From the IMG/VR virus record IMGVR_UViG_3300028666_000041, positions 1-52,669 of that record: a stretch of DNA of 52,669 bases. One strand, written 5' to 3'. How positions within the stretch are numbered: position 1 is the stretch's first letter; each line of letters starts with the position of its first letter. A model generated the notes under the pieces. The model did no database searches and was not told where the DNA came from. It saw nothing but the letters and a program-made list of their open reading frames with translations. The DNA comes from a virus. A program made the position numbers and the translations under genes. Below are positions 1 through 8,415 of this stretch, piece by piece.

Positions 1-1
1 A

Positions 2-184
2 TGGTTTAATAAAGGAATGGGCTTCATTAAACAAGATGAAAACGAAACTGACATGTTCGTGCATTATAGCGACATATCAATGGAAGGTTATAAGACATTA
101 GCAAAAGGTCAATTAGTATCCTATCAGGTTGGAACCAATCGAAGAGGACAACCAAAAGCTATTAACGTAACAGTTATCAAATAG
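2..184 (+). CDS. Cold-shock protein, CspA family (C-terminal part)
   Basis: The reading frame enters from outside the window and ends at TAG; 60 residues are visible. The sequence carries both nucleic-acid-binding signatures of the cold-shock domain: an RNP1-like KGMGFIK (Met where Phe is usual) and an RNP2-like MFVHY, followed by the usual SDI...GYKTL..GQ.V.Y stretch and a basic RRGQ..A C-terminal strand. Members of this family are small OB-fold proteins (about 65-70 aa) that bind single-stranded RNA or DNA and melt secondary structure, so only a few N-terminal residues are probably missing. In a phage it could act as an RNA chaperone or host-takeover factor; that role is inferred. It converges on a minus-strand gene with one base between the two stop codons. 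Confidence 0.88.
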   Translation, partial: WFNKGMGFIKQDENETDMFVHYSDISMEGYKTLAKGQLVSYQVGTNRRGQPKAINVTVIK

Positions 185-185
185 T

Positions 186-470
186 CTAATCTAATTTTTC
201 TTTTAGTTTTTCAATTTTAATATCAATTTTTTCATTGATTTGATCAATTTTTTCGTCCATTTTTTCTGCTAATTTTGCTTGAGCAGTTAGTGTAACGTTC
301 AGCGCTGTTTGAATTTCTTTATCTTCTATAATATGTTTATTTAAAGCCGTATTGATTACATCAACTCTACCTAGTATAGATTTGATGAAAAATCCAAGTA
401 CGCCGAAAAAAGAAGTCATAAGTATGGTTAATATAGTAGTTAAAACTGTTGTTAATGTGCTATTTGGCAT
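186..470 (-). CDS. Small membrane-anchored coiled-coil protein, unknown function
   Basis: 94 aa. Residues about 4-30 form one hydrophobic segment (TTVLTTILTILMTSFFGVLG), and the remaining 60 residues are charged with heptad-like spacing (KMDEKIDQINEKIDIKIEKLK), typical of a coiled coil. The shape is a single-pass anchor with a soluble helical rod. The ATG overlaps the stop of the upstream gene as TAATG, so translation is probably coupled to it. It is the last gene of a three-gene minus-strand unit. Its size and layout would fit a spanin- or holin-like accessory protein, or a membrane tether, but no family signature is visible. No function is assigned. Confidence 0.6.
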   Translation of the reverse strand: MPNSTLTTVLTTILTILMTSFFGVLGFFIKSILGRVDVINTALNKHIIEDKEIQTALNVTLTAQAKLAEKMDEKIDQINEKIDIKIEKLKEKLD

Positions 471-709
471 TATATGCTCTCTAGTTTTTTAATGGTTTTA
501 TCTAGCTTATCATTTAGTTTTTCATAAGTTTCTTGAAGTTTCTTTGAAGTTTTTTTCGGGCATTTTTCAATTATATCTTCTGTATTGTTTTTTATAATGG
601 CTTCAACAGTATCTTCTTTAATAGGTTTTTTCTTACTTTTAGGCTTAGCGGTTTCAATAGCAGTTTCTTGTTGCAACTCATTATTATAGGACAAAACGGC
701 AGATTTCAT
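470..709 (-). CDS. Small charged helical protein, unknown function
   Basis: 79 aa, lysine/glutamate-rich. A basic patch (KPKSKKKPIKE) is followed by a probable coiled coil over residues 50-78 (KKLQETYEKLNDKLDKTIKKLE). A good ribosome binding site (AGAGGA) lies about 6 nt before the ATG, within the 10-nt gap after the upstream stop. It is the middle gene of the minus-strand trio and overlaps the next gene by one base. Two adjacent genes both ending in Lys/Glu/Asp-rich coiled coils suggests the two products may pair; this is inference. No known family is recognised. Confidence 0.55.
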   Translation of the reverse strand: MKSAVLSYNNELQQETAIETAKPKSKKKPIKEDTVEAIIKNNTEDIIEKCPKKTSKKLQETYEKLNDKLDKTIKKLESI

Positions 710-719
710 CGTATTCCTC

Positions 720-1127
720 TTATTGGTTATTCCACTTACCTAAATGACTTTCCTCTGCTATTTCTGCATTTTCTTCTGCGTATTCTTCATCTGATACATT
801 GAGTTCATCATATACTGGTTTTTCAAAATCAATAACTGAACGCTGTCGTGTTGGGAATGTTGCGTTTTCCTGCAATGGAATATAGGTTTTCATTGGCGTT
901 CCGGGAGCGAATTTTCTGACAACAACATATTTATTTTTAGCGAACAAGGAACCAGAAGAAGCTGATTTAGTAAGCTGCTCTTCTGTAATATGTTTATAAT
1001 GATTTTTGTCTAACAGATTAATAGAACGCATGGGGTAGATGTGTATTCCAAGATCAGCGAGGCTAATTGCCTTATTGGATATATTGGTGATCCAAAACTC
1101 TTTTGTTGGTTGGACGGGAGTTTTCAT
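720..1127 (-). CDS. Conserved-looking phage protein of unknown function
   Basis: 135 aa from the ATG at 1125-1127. An in-frame TTG nine bases earlier (1134-1136) would add three residues; neither has a clear Shine-Dalgarno sequence, so the start is uncertain. The N-terminal half (FWITNISNKAISLADLGIHI, then INLLD and LTKSASSGSLFAK) reads as a small beta-rich domain followed by a helix. The last 30 residues are very acidic (DEEYAEENAEIAEE). It is the first gene of the minus-strand trio, divergent from the structural gene at 1196. This resembles short hypothetical proteins seen next to phage structural genes, but I cannot name a function. Confidence 0.55.
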   Translation of the reverse strand: MKTPVQPTKEFWITNISNKAISLADLGIHIYPMRSINLLDKNHYKHITEEQLTKSASSGSLFAKNKYVVVRKFAPGTPMKTYIPLQENATFPTRQRSVIDFEKPVYDELNVSDEEYAEENAEIAEESHLGKWNNQ

Positions 1128-1195
1128 GGTAGTCAAATATATGCATGGAAAATAGTAGTTATTATAATAATCTGATATTATAGTAAGGATATATT
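1128..1195. promoter_or_regulatory. Divergent intergenic region, probable back-to-back promoters
   Basis: This AT-rich gap separates a minus-strand unit from a plus-strand gene, so both probably start transcription here or within the neighbouring ends. On the plus strand TATAAT occurs at 1163-1168 and TATTAT at 1176-1181, either of which could be a -10 element. No convincing -35 is seen. A ribosome binding site AAGGA lies at 1185-1189 before the ATG at 1196. Confidence 0.35.
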
Positions 1196-2116
1196 ATGGC
1201 TGGTTTAACTACACTAACAACTCGTAGTCAGTTAATTGATGTTAATAGCACTGTTCAGTTGGTAGCTCAGTTTACTAACCAAGCCGGTGCTCCTGTTAAT
1301 TTAGATAGCTATCCTACGGTGTCAATAGTTGCGCCATCAGGTTTAGTAACTTTAACTGCAACCACTGCTGGTGTTATGCAGTTAGATGTTGGTAAGTATC
1401 AATTTAATTTTTTAGTTCCATTTAATGGACCATATGGGGTATGGAATGATATTTGGCAGGGAATATATAATGGTGTCCAATTAGCTAATTCATTTGAGTT
1501 TGTGGTAGTAAACACTGATGTTCCAAGGGTTATTAATTCTGATGGCTACATCGCTCTTGGTGACGATCCTGGCTTCAATTTTTCACAACTCGCAATTCGT
1601 AATATTAATAAGGTTGTCAAAACAGTGAAAGCTAGATTGAATAATAATGGTCTTTCGCAGAGTACTGATCAATATGGTAATATCATTTATGTAAATTGTG
1701 ATATATTTTCCAATGATATGTTAGTTACATTCGTTGTGAACTCATTGAGTGAGTTTAATCAAACGCCATATTTTACATTTTTTACTTGGGAAGATACTCA
1801 AATCATTAATGAGTTCCACGCTATATTAGCCGATGGCGCGGTACTATCGGCATTGGCAAGTCAGGCATTGATCGAACGAGGAAGAGAATACTCTATAACC
1901 GACAATGGTGTTGCGTTTACCCCTCCATCAGTTGCGGAAATGTTAAATACACAATGGAATACTATGCTAACTCAATTTTATGATAAGTTAAAGTATATTA
2001 AGAATAGTATGAGAGGGGCTCCAAGAGGTTTAGGTACGCTAACTATTGCAAGTGCAGGGGCACAAAATCCACAATTTCAACGTCTTAGGCATTTACGGGC
2101 TCGTCAGATATTTTAA
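1196..2116 (+). CDS. Putative virion structural protein with N-terminal Ig-like domain
   Basis: 306 aa, with a clear AAGGA ribosome binding site. Residues about 1-105 look like a beta-sandwich (VDVNSTVQLVAQFTNQAG... ending SFEFVVVNTD), as in adaptor or carrier Ig-like domains. A linker containing SDGYIALGDDPGF follows, then a mixed alpha/beta domain to about residue 240, and a helical basic tail (RGAPRGLG, RLRHLRARQIF). The Ig-like domain, lack of catalytic motifs and position at the edge of the fibre/tail block point to a virion component, possibly a neck, connector or fibre-attachment protein. That role is inference. The stop is 10 nt from the end of the convergent J-domain gene, and no terminator hairpin is seen between them. 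Confidence 0.6.
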   Translation: MAGLTTLTTRSQLIDVNSTVQLVAQFTNQAGAPVNLDSYPTVSIVAPSGLVTLTATTAGVMQLDVGKYQFNFLVPFNGPYGVWNDIWQGIYNGVQLANSFEFVVVNTDVPRVINSDGYIALGDDPGFNFSQLAIRNINKVVKTVKARLNNNGLSQSTDQYGNIIYVNCDIFSNDMLVTFVVNSLSEFNQTPYFTFFTWEDTQIINEFHAILADGAVLSALASQALIERGREYSITDNGVAFTPPSVAEMLNTQWNTMLTQFYDKLKYIKNSMRGAPRGLGTLTIASAGAQNPQFQRLRHLRARQIF

Positions 2117-2126
2117 ATATTACTAA

Positions 2127-2513
2127 CTACTTCTCTAAATCTTTTTGGTACCAGTCTCCCCAAGGTACTTTTGGAGTCTCATGTGGATTTTTCACTAATC
2201 TTAACTTGCCATACTCCTTAGGCTTCTCCGGCAATGCAGGCTCCACAACAACCTCATCTTCTTTCAATTTTGCCATCATAACGCTCTTAGCCTTATTCAA
2301 TAATTGAAATCGCATATCATCACCACCAACAACATCTGGGTGATACATTTTTGCCAATCGCCTATAAGATTTTATAACCTCTTCTTCGGTAGCATCTTCT
2401 TGCACTCTCAATACGAATGATGCCTGCTCCAATGACATATTGTCTAGCAAGTTATTCAATGTACTTGCTATACAAAATAGTTCAGACAGTTCCTGTATCT
2501 TCTTTATATTCAC
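2127..2513 (-). CDS. J-domain (DnaJ-like) protein
   Basis: 128 aa, GTG start with an AGGT-type ribosome binding site about 9 nt upstream; the next in-frame ATG (codon 26) lacks one. Residues about 28-82 form a compact J-domain: EEEVIKSYRRLAKMYHPD carries helix II and the invariant HPD loop (residues 58-60), and FQLLNKAKSVM supplies helix III. J-domains stimulate the ATPase of Hsp70 (DnaK). The glycine-rich, zinc-finger and C-terminal domains of full DnaJ are absent; a proline-rich tail with a final WGDWYQKDLEK replaces them. It would recruit host DnaK to a phage target, for example during virion assembly or replication; that is inferred from the family. It is transcribed against the structural genes. 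Confidence 0.85.
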   Translation of the reverse strand: MNIKKIQELSELFCIASTLNNLLDNMSLEQASFVLRVQEDATEEEVIKSYRRLAKMYHPDVVGGDDMRFQLLNKAKSVMMAKLKEDEVVVEPALPEKPKEYGKLRLVKNPHETPKVPWGDWYQKDLEK

Positions 2514-2578
2514 AATAAAATACCTAATAATGCTATATCAGCATTCTAATAGTTTCACATATAAGTATAGGATTTTTT
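2514..2578. promoter_or_regulatory. Divergent gap with a small inverted repeat
   Basis: This 65-nt AT-rich gap lies between the divergent J-domain and homing endonuclease genes. It contains a perfect 6-bp inverted repeat, AATGCT (2529-2534) and AGCATT (2540-2545), with a 5-nt spacer. That could be an operator or a chance hairpin. Promoters for one or both genes are expected here, but no clear -35/-10 pair is visible. Confidence 0.2.
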
Positions 2579-3598
2579 ATGGTTAGAGCCAGAGTTATAC
2601 CAAAAGATGAATTAGTTGAAGCAATTAATAGTTGTGCTAACAGTATTGATATGACTTGGGACGTGGTTAGAAAACTAAAAACTTCTATTGTTGTATTAAA
2701 AAAGAATTGTAAAATCCATAATATACCATATCCTTCAACACGATATGTATGTGATGAAGATTTTTTTAGCAATATAAATGAACAATCAATGTATTGGGCT
2801 GGATTTCTTTCTGCCGATGGTAATTTACGAATGCGTAAGAGTACCACATATGATATAAAGCTGGAATTAGCCACAAAAGATATAGCTCATATAGAACTAT
2901 TTAAAAAACACATAAAATCAAATGCCATCGTAAAAAGTTTTACCAGAAAGCCATCTCCATTATTATTAAAAAACAAGAGTGTTAAAGAACAGTATTTTGC
3001 ATCCTATTTAATAATGAGATCTAAAAAAGCATTTGACGATCTTGGCAGATTTGGTATAACGCCACAAAAAACATATTCATATACTATGCCACAATGGCTA
3101 GTTGAACACGAATTAGTTCGTCATTTTATTAGAGGCTATATGGATGGTGATGGGTCATATTCTTTCAATAAAAGAAATGAACAACCATATTCCATACATA
3201 TTGGCTTGGTTGGTGCATGTCCTGCTGTGGAACAAATATATAATATAATTAATAAAAATTGTTTTATTGAATACGGCTGGATCAACTCAATAGATGAAAA
3301 ACTTAGAAGTTTTGCATTTAATTCATTAGCTGATGTTAAAAATATATATAATTATATTTACGGCGATTCAACTGTTTATTTAGAAAGAAAAAAAATAATT
3401 ATAGATCAAATAGATAATTTAATTGAAAAATCCTCAATGCATTTTCTTGATTCTAATACAGTGCAAAAATTATACGACGAATTAAAAAGTTTTAATAAAG
3501 TTTCAAAAATATTGAATTGTGATAGAGCCACGGTAAGAAAGTTTATGCATGATAATAATTTAATATATAAATCATTTCCAAATATGAACAGGAAATAA
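2579..3598 (+). CDS. LAGLIDADG homing endonuclease, free-standing
   Basis: 339 aa. Two LAGLIDADG helices are visible: YWAGFLSADG (residues 72-81) and HFIRGYMDGDG (residues 182-192). The acidic residues ending each helix are the expected metal ligands, so this is a single-chain, double-motif enzyme. Beta-strand segments follow each motif (YDIKLELATKDIAHIELFKK and the region after YSIHIGLVG). The C-terminus (residues about 293-335, ...NKVSKILNCDRATVRKFM) looks like a helix-turn-helix DNA-binding extension, and the N-terminal 50 residues may hold another. Such enzymes cut one long target site and copy their own gene into it. Neither neighbour is visibly interrupted, so it sits between genes rather than inside an intron or intein. 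AGGA precedes the ATG by 7 nt. Confidence 0.92.
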   Translation: MVRARVIPKDELVEAINSCANSIDMTWDVVRKLKTSIVVLKKNCKIHNIPYPSTRYVCDEDFFSNINEQSMYWAGFLSADGNLRMRKSTTYDIKLELATKDIAHIELFKKHIKSNAIVKSFTRKPSPLLLKNKSVKEQYFASYLIMRSKKAFDDLGRFGITPQKTYSYTMPQWLVEHELVRHFIRGYMDGDGSYSFNKRNEQPYSIHIGLVGACPAVEQIYNIINKNCFIEYGWINSIDEKLRSFAFNSLADVKNIYNYIYGDSTVYLERKKIIIDQIDNLIEKSSMHFLDSNTVQKLYDELKSFNKVSKILNCDRATVRKFMHDNNLIYKSFPNMNRK

Positions 3599-3599
3599 T

Positions 3600-4106
3600 A
3601 TGTATTCAATAGAAGAGATAAAAAAAGTTCCAGCAAAAACATTATTGAAGCTAATAGATAGAATGAAAAAGTTTTTAATTGAGCACGACATAGTAAAAGA
3701 TATGTGCAAAGAAAAAGATGTTGACCCGTCAATAATAGATATTATTCCCATGCGATTTGCTGATATCCCAGTGAGCGCTAGGACTGATCATGGTGTTATA
3801 ACATTCAATTATAAATTATTATGTGATGGTGATTTCGTAAAAGATTACGGGTACGCTGTGCATGAGATACAGCATTGGCTAGATCAGTGCTATAATAAGC
3901 ACCCTACGCCCGGCGCCAATGATGGTGATTATTTACACAACCCGGCAGAACAAAAGGGCTTCAAACGTCAGATAGAATATATAGATGATGAGTTTGGTGA
4001 AAATGAAGCAGAAAATTATGTCGATCATTTATTAGATCATCACAATAGAAAAGGTAAAGATAGAAATGAACTTAAAGAAACGTTAATGGAAAAAGTTAAC
4101 GAATAG
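3600..4106 (+). CDS. Small HExxH zinc-metallopeptidase-like protein
   Basis: 168 aa, with AGGA 5 nt before the ATG, one base after the homing endonuclease stop. The helix AVHEIQHWLDQ contains an HExxH zinc-binding motif (residues 88-92) with the catalytic glutamate E89. NPAEQKGF, with E117, follows about 25 residues later and is a plausible third zinc ligand, as in gluzincin-type peptidases. The N-terminal helices and the short strand preceding the motif (HGVITFNYKLL) fit a minimal metallopeptidase core. Its substrate is unknown. It could process virion or host proteins, or be a non-proteolytic metal-binding relative. No signal peptide is seen, so it is probably cytoplasmic. Confidence 0.65.
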   Translation: MYSIEEIKKVPAKTLLKLIDRMKKFLIEHDIVKDMCKEKDVDPSIIDIIPMRFADIPVSARTDHGVITFNYKLLCDGDFVKDYGYAVHEIQHWLDQCYNKHPTPGANDGDYLHNPAEQKGFKRQIEYIDDEFGENEAENYVDHLLDHHNRKGKDRNELKETLMEKVNE

Positions 4107-4114
4107 GAGATATT

Positions 4115-5719
4115 TTGCCTTATTACCTTAATGTCAATATAGATGGATTAGTAGTCGCCAAATCAAATGGCGATGGATATTCTATTACATTAAAATGGGC
4201 AACTGCCTATCCAACGGACAGATCTAATAAAATACTATACAACATTTACATGAGTGATGGTATTGCGCCAGATTTTCCAGATCAGTTTTTTCTTCAATCA
4301 CCAACATTCGTATCTTTTGATGGTTCAACCAGCGTTCAAATTGTTGATTTAGTTCCCGGAACATTATATCATTTTGGTGTTCGAGCCGCCGAGTATAACC
4401 CATCATTTTTTAATCCATCAACACTACAGCCAGTATATAATGGACTTGTTGCATTACCATATAGTTTATTACAGAATAATATACTTGCAACAAGCATATT
4501 GATACCATTAGTGGATACGACAGGCTTCCCATCAACTGGTACAGTAAAAATAGGATCTGAGTTAATAAATTATTCAAGTATAAGTGGAAACAATTTAGTT
4601 CTAACAAGTGCTTCTATGCAAAGAGGATTTAATAATTCTATTGCAACAATACATAATACTGATGGTTATGATGGTTATGTATACTGGGATCCTAATGTAA
4701 TTTTTTGGCCGGTTGAGCAGGAAGATCAAAATACCATTGTATATGAATGCTGGAATAGATTTGATATTGAGCATTTTGCATTCACAGTTGTAGATGGATA
4801 TCATCAAAAGGTAAAAGATATTCTAACAATAGATGCAACATGTAGCGATAATCTAAATACTCCTGCAACCATTGGTACTCCATCATCGGTATTTTCTGGG
4901 TATCGTAGAACAAGCCCCGCATTGTTGCTAAGCGGCGCTTGCATTGGAAGCTATATTGGTGGGCAGACTGGGTGTGCAGATGGTTATGGTGGTGTTGGCT
5001 TGCAGTTGCGCGGACTAAATATACAGGATGCTAATATAGCAATACAATCCTCTATTATATTAGCAACAACGGGAGAACCGGTCTGCTTGGTACAAAGACG
5101 CTGGACTGGTATCACATGTAAGTGTTATTTACCATATAATGAATATCCTGAGGCACGCTGTAATATCTGCCTGGGCACAGGTATCGTTGTTGGTTGGATT
5201 CAATATTTCAATCCTGCTCGTAGTGATGGTAAAATTATGATAAGGCTAGATCCAAGCGTTGATGACTTAATAGCAATGGATAGTGGTTTAGAGTCTACGA
5301 TGCAACCTAACGCATGGACTATACCGGTTCCAACTATCAAAGATAGAGATTTTATTGTTAGATTTGATGATTGTGGTAACGAAGAATTTCGTTATGAGGT
5401 ATTAAATGTAACAAGAAACAAGTTATTTTTAGATGGTACTGGTGCTCAAAAATTTGCAATGCAAAGAGTTAGAAAAACAGATCCAATATATCAAGTACCA
5501 ATAACTTATGATACAAGTGATTTTCCAAGTACTATACCAACAAGTGTTGCGTCATCAATTGGAATACCATCACATTTTCATACAGTTGTTATAAGTGAAA
5601 AGGTTACATCTATTAGTCAAATAAATCAAATAACAAGTGTTGCAGCTGGTCATTCACATGTGATTCGTGACGGGATAGTTTTACCAGAAAGATTACATAA
5701 TCATATTATTACGCTATAA
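4115..5719 (+). CDS. Virion fibre/baseplate protein with FnIII, cysteine cluster and C-terminal HxH motifs
   Basis: 534 aa from a TTG start; a strong ribosome binding site TAGGAG overlaps the preceding stop 5 nt upstream, which supports this rare start. Residues about 5-95 form a fibronectin type III-like domain (ITLKWATAYP... LVPGTLYHFGVRAAE). A short beta-domain follows (TGFPSTGTVKIGSELINYSS, ending QRGFNNS). At about residues 334-353 a four-cysteine cluster, CKC...CNIC-LGTG, resembles a zinc knuckle. The C-terminal 55 residues contain HFH, HSH and HNH, spaced like the metal-binding HxH motifs of trimeric phage fibre tips. This is probably a structural, host-facing protein that binds metal at two places. 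It carries five Asp-Gly-Tyr tripeptides. Confidence 0.7.
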   Translation: MPYYLNVNIDGLVVAKSNGDGYSITLKWATAYPTDRSNKILYNIYMSDGIAPDFPDQFFLQSPTFVSFDGSTSVQIVDLVPGTLYHFGVRAAEYNPSFFNPSTLQPVYNGLVALPYSLLQNNILATSILIPLVDTTGFPSTGTVKIGSELINYSSISGNNLVLTSASMQRGFNNSIATIHNTDGYDGYVYWDPNVIFWPVEQEDQNTIVYECWNRFDIEHFAFTVVDGYHQKVKDILTIDATCSDNLNTPATIGTPSSVFSGYRRTSPALLLSGACIGSYIGGQTGCADGYGGVGLQLRGLNIQDANIAIQSSIILATTGEPVCLVQRRWTGITCKCYLPYNEYPEARCNICLGTGIVVGWIQYFNPARSDGKIMIRLDPSVDDLIAMDSGLESTMQPNAWTIPVPTIKDRDFIVRFDDCGNEEFRYEVLNVTRNKLFLDGTGAQKFAMQRVRKTDPIYQVPITYDTSDFPSTIPTSVASSIGIPSHFHTVVISEKVTSISQINQITSVAAGHSHVIRDGIVLPERLHNHIITL

Positions 5720-5747
5720 ACATTTGCTAATAAAATAGCATTCCCAT

Positions 5748-8414
5748 ATGGCAAAGCCTACTTACACGCCTCCGATTGGGGGACTTGCAACTAACAGATA
5801 TGATTTTCAATCACATATTGAAGGATTGAGTTTTCGTCATAGTGCAGATCAGATTGATGTTATACCGTCAGTTATAATAAATGGATTGCCATATGTCACG
5901 GTTGCAGACGCATTAGCAGCAACATCTACATCAATAACTCAACTAATTGCCAATGGTGAAGGTTTCATTACTATTGGTGATGGTTATGATTGCTGGCATA
6001 ATGCAAATGGAACAATTAATTTCGATCCAACAGTTCCATCATTGGATACGATATTAAATCCTATATTCAATGCAATTTATAATAACACAGCATTACCAAT
6101 TCAATTTCAGAGAATTAAGCGTGGTGGCATTGTTGTAATCAAAGCCGGCACATATTATGTAACAAATACAATTAATGTTCCGCCAGGTATAGTTATATTT
6201 GGTGAAGGCTATGGAACCAAGATAGTTAATGCTACTTCATTAGTTATTCCTCCAACATCGGGAAGTCCTCCGTATCCAAAATTAACATCAACAGCTGCTC
6301 CTGTTTTTAAGGTTTTACCTGACATCAATAGAATAAATAATGACGGTGCAGTAAATGGTAATTTACCATATTTTATGTTTGAACGAGTAACTAAGTTTAT
6401 GAATTTAGTTATATCAGATAATTTCGTTGAGCCAACCATATTGGGCGATTTGAATTATAAATTAGCACAGAATTATTCTATAAATAATCCACTAATCTTA
6501 CAAGAGCCAGGATCGCATTTAGAGTGCGATGGTGTTATTTTCGTTGGAAGAGTTAATTTTGCAACTGCACAGACTGTTGCTACAAATGGTATTTCATCAT
6601 ATCCGATACAGTTAGATATCGCTAATCCAATTAGTACTGGTACAATATTAAAAGTTAAAGATTGTTTTATTGATGGGTTCGCATTAGCTTGTGAGTTTCG
6701 TGGCACAGGGTACAATGCAGATATATGTGAGTATATAAATAATAAAATCCGTGTATATGGATATTTAGCAAATGATTCGTCTGCCGCAATACACAATTGT
6801 ATTGTAAGTATTACAGCAAGCAATATAGAGTTTAATAATAACTATATAATTGGTAATGGTAATAATGTAAAATATGGTGTTTATGCAGATGTAACCGGTA
6901 TATCTGCTCCTGCAAATAAAAACTTAATGCCAAGAGCCAATGTTATTGGTAACTCGGGTGTGGTAAATGATAACCCAACATATGCTGGTATAAGTAATAA
7001 CTCAACTGTTAGTATATTTGGAACTAATGAAGCTGTTGTGCAGACTATAATTTTAGCAACAGTTGCTAATAATACATTTGGTTCAGATTCATCGAATCAG
7101 AGAACAATTGTTCCATCAACGACTGCATTGCAGCAATTAGATGATACAAGTATGGCGGCAGGTTCTATTGTATGGGTGGGAAGTGATGAGGAACATTTTT
7201 ATTTAGATAAAGGAACTAATGCTAACAATGCATTGGTCACTCCAATAGATAGTATAAATATATTTGCAACAGCATCTGGTGTTGGCAAATGGATTAGGTT
7301 ATTATATCTAAATTATGGCAATGCTCAAATAAATGGTAATTTGACTGTTAATGGAAGTATAATAGGAACTATTAGTGGTGGTAGTAGCATACCGGGTGAT
7401 TTTACTATTGGTGGTAATTTACATTTGACTGGTAGTATAATTCCAACCACTGGAACACTTACCGTTTCTGGATCAGAAAATATATCTAATAATTTGATTA
7501 TTGTCGGAACTACAACACTAAATACTGGAGCAGTTGCTATAACTCCGACATTTGGTATGACTTTTACAACAACAAATCAGTTAGCGTTTACATCAGTTGG
7601 AACTGGTAGAACAACTCTTTCTTTTGTTCCTTCTAATGCTGGAAACTCAACAGCTGCTACAACATATAAGAATAATACAACTGGGGCTTATGAAATAGCA
7701 TCAAATTGTTATTGGGGAGCTGTTGGAGGAACAAGCAACTGGGTATCATACGATACAACAAAACAATCAACATTATTGACAATAGGCAACTATCTTTCTA
7801 ATGTTGGGTCTAGTGAAAACGGGGCTCTTGTATTACACGTTATGCCTCCTGCACCAGTTGGTACGGCTAATTGGACTGATACTGGGTGGAATTTTTCTGG
7901 GCAATATTTTACCTGGATTCCAGGTGGAAGCAATGGATCTGGCTTATGGACATATAAGCAATCTTCTCTTGTGTTAGCTGGCACAAATATGGTGGATAGT
8001 AGCGGTAATCCTACACAACCGCATATCCAAATAACCGGAAATCCTGGGCATTTGAATTTAGGACCAAGTTCGCAGGTTCCAAATTCTATATATGCAGATA
8101 GTATAATTAAAGCTTGGGGTTCATTTACTTATTTTGGTGGTATTCAATACGGTGATTGTTTCGGAATAAACATTATAACATATCCAAATACAATGTTTAG
8201 CGCAGCTACAGTTACATTAACAAATGCTCTTGATGATACAAATTATAATGTTGTTTGTACTATATCTAATAGTAATTTCACTCCATCTAATGCGACAATT
8301 CAAAATAAAACAACATCAACATTTGATATACTTCTTTTAGATTCTGACGGTATAGATTTTATAACTAATTCAGATCAGATATATTTTGTTGTATATGGAC
8401 GAATAGGCGGATAA
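5748..8414 (+). CDS. Tailspike/tail fibre with pectate-lyase-like beta-helix
   Basis: 888 aa. An N-terminal attachment region of about 120 aa is followed by the start of a right-handed parallel beta-helix: GGIVVIKAGTYYVTNTINVP and IVIFGEGYGTKI (residues 125-160) are typical of the pectate_lyase_3-like opening. Rung-like N/I-rich repeats continue to about residue 430 (IEFNNNYIIGNGNN, ANNTFGSDS). A shaft region (NAQINGNLTVNGSIIG..., residues 520-610) and a globular C-terminal tip ending YFVVYGRIGG complete a trimeric spike or fibre plan. Spikes of this fold bind and often cut surface polysaccharide, but no catalytic residues can be assigned by eye. It stands 28 nt after the preceding gene and 1 nt before the next. 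Confidence 0.75.
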   Translation: MAKPTYTPPIGGLATNRYDFQSHIEGLSFRHSADQIDVIPSVIINGLPYVTVADALAATSTSITQLIANGEGFITIGDGYDCWHNANGTINFDPTVPSLDTILNPIFNAIYNNTALPIQFQRIKRGGIVVIKAGTYYVTNTINVPPGIVIFGEGYGTKIVNATSLVIPPTSGSPPYPKLTSTAAPVFKVLPDINRINNDGAVNGNLPYFMFERVTKFMNLVISDNFVEPTILGDLNYKLAQNYSINNPLILQEPGSHLECDGVIFVGRVNFATAQTVATNGISSYPIQLDIANPISTGTILKVKDCFIDGFALACEFRGTGYNADICEYINNKIRVYGYLANDSSAAIHNCIVSITASNIEFNNNYIIGNGNNVKYGVYADVTGISAPANKNLMPRANVIGNSGVVNDNPTYAGISNNSTVSIFGTNEAVVQTIILATVANNTFGSDSSNQRTIVPSTTALQQLDDTSMAAGSIVWVGSDEEHFYLDKGTNANNALVTPIDSINIFATASGVGKWIRLLYLNYGNAQINGNLTVNGSIIGTISGGSSIPGDFTIGGNLHLTGSIIPTTGTLTVSGSENISNNLIIVGTTTLNTGAVAITPTFGMTFTTTNQLAFTSVGTGRTTLSFVPSNAGNSTAATTYKNNTTGAYEIASNCYWGAVGGTSNWVSYDTTKQSTLLTIGNYLSNVGSSENGALVLHVMPPAPVGTANWTDTGWNFSGQYFTWIPGGSNGSGLWTYKQSSLVLAGTNMVDSSGNPTQPHIQITGNPGHLNLGPSSQVPNSIYADSIIKAWGSFTYFGGIQYGDCFGINIITYPNTMFSAATVTLTNALDDTNYNVVCTISNSNFTPSNATIQNKTTSTFDILLLDSDGIDFITNSDQIYFVVYGRIGG

Positions 8415-8415
8415 T

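Noticed and set aside
2579-3598. Homing endonuclease inside an intron or intein
   Set aside because: Neither flanking gene appears interrupted, and the ORF has its own ribosome binding site and stop.
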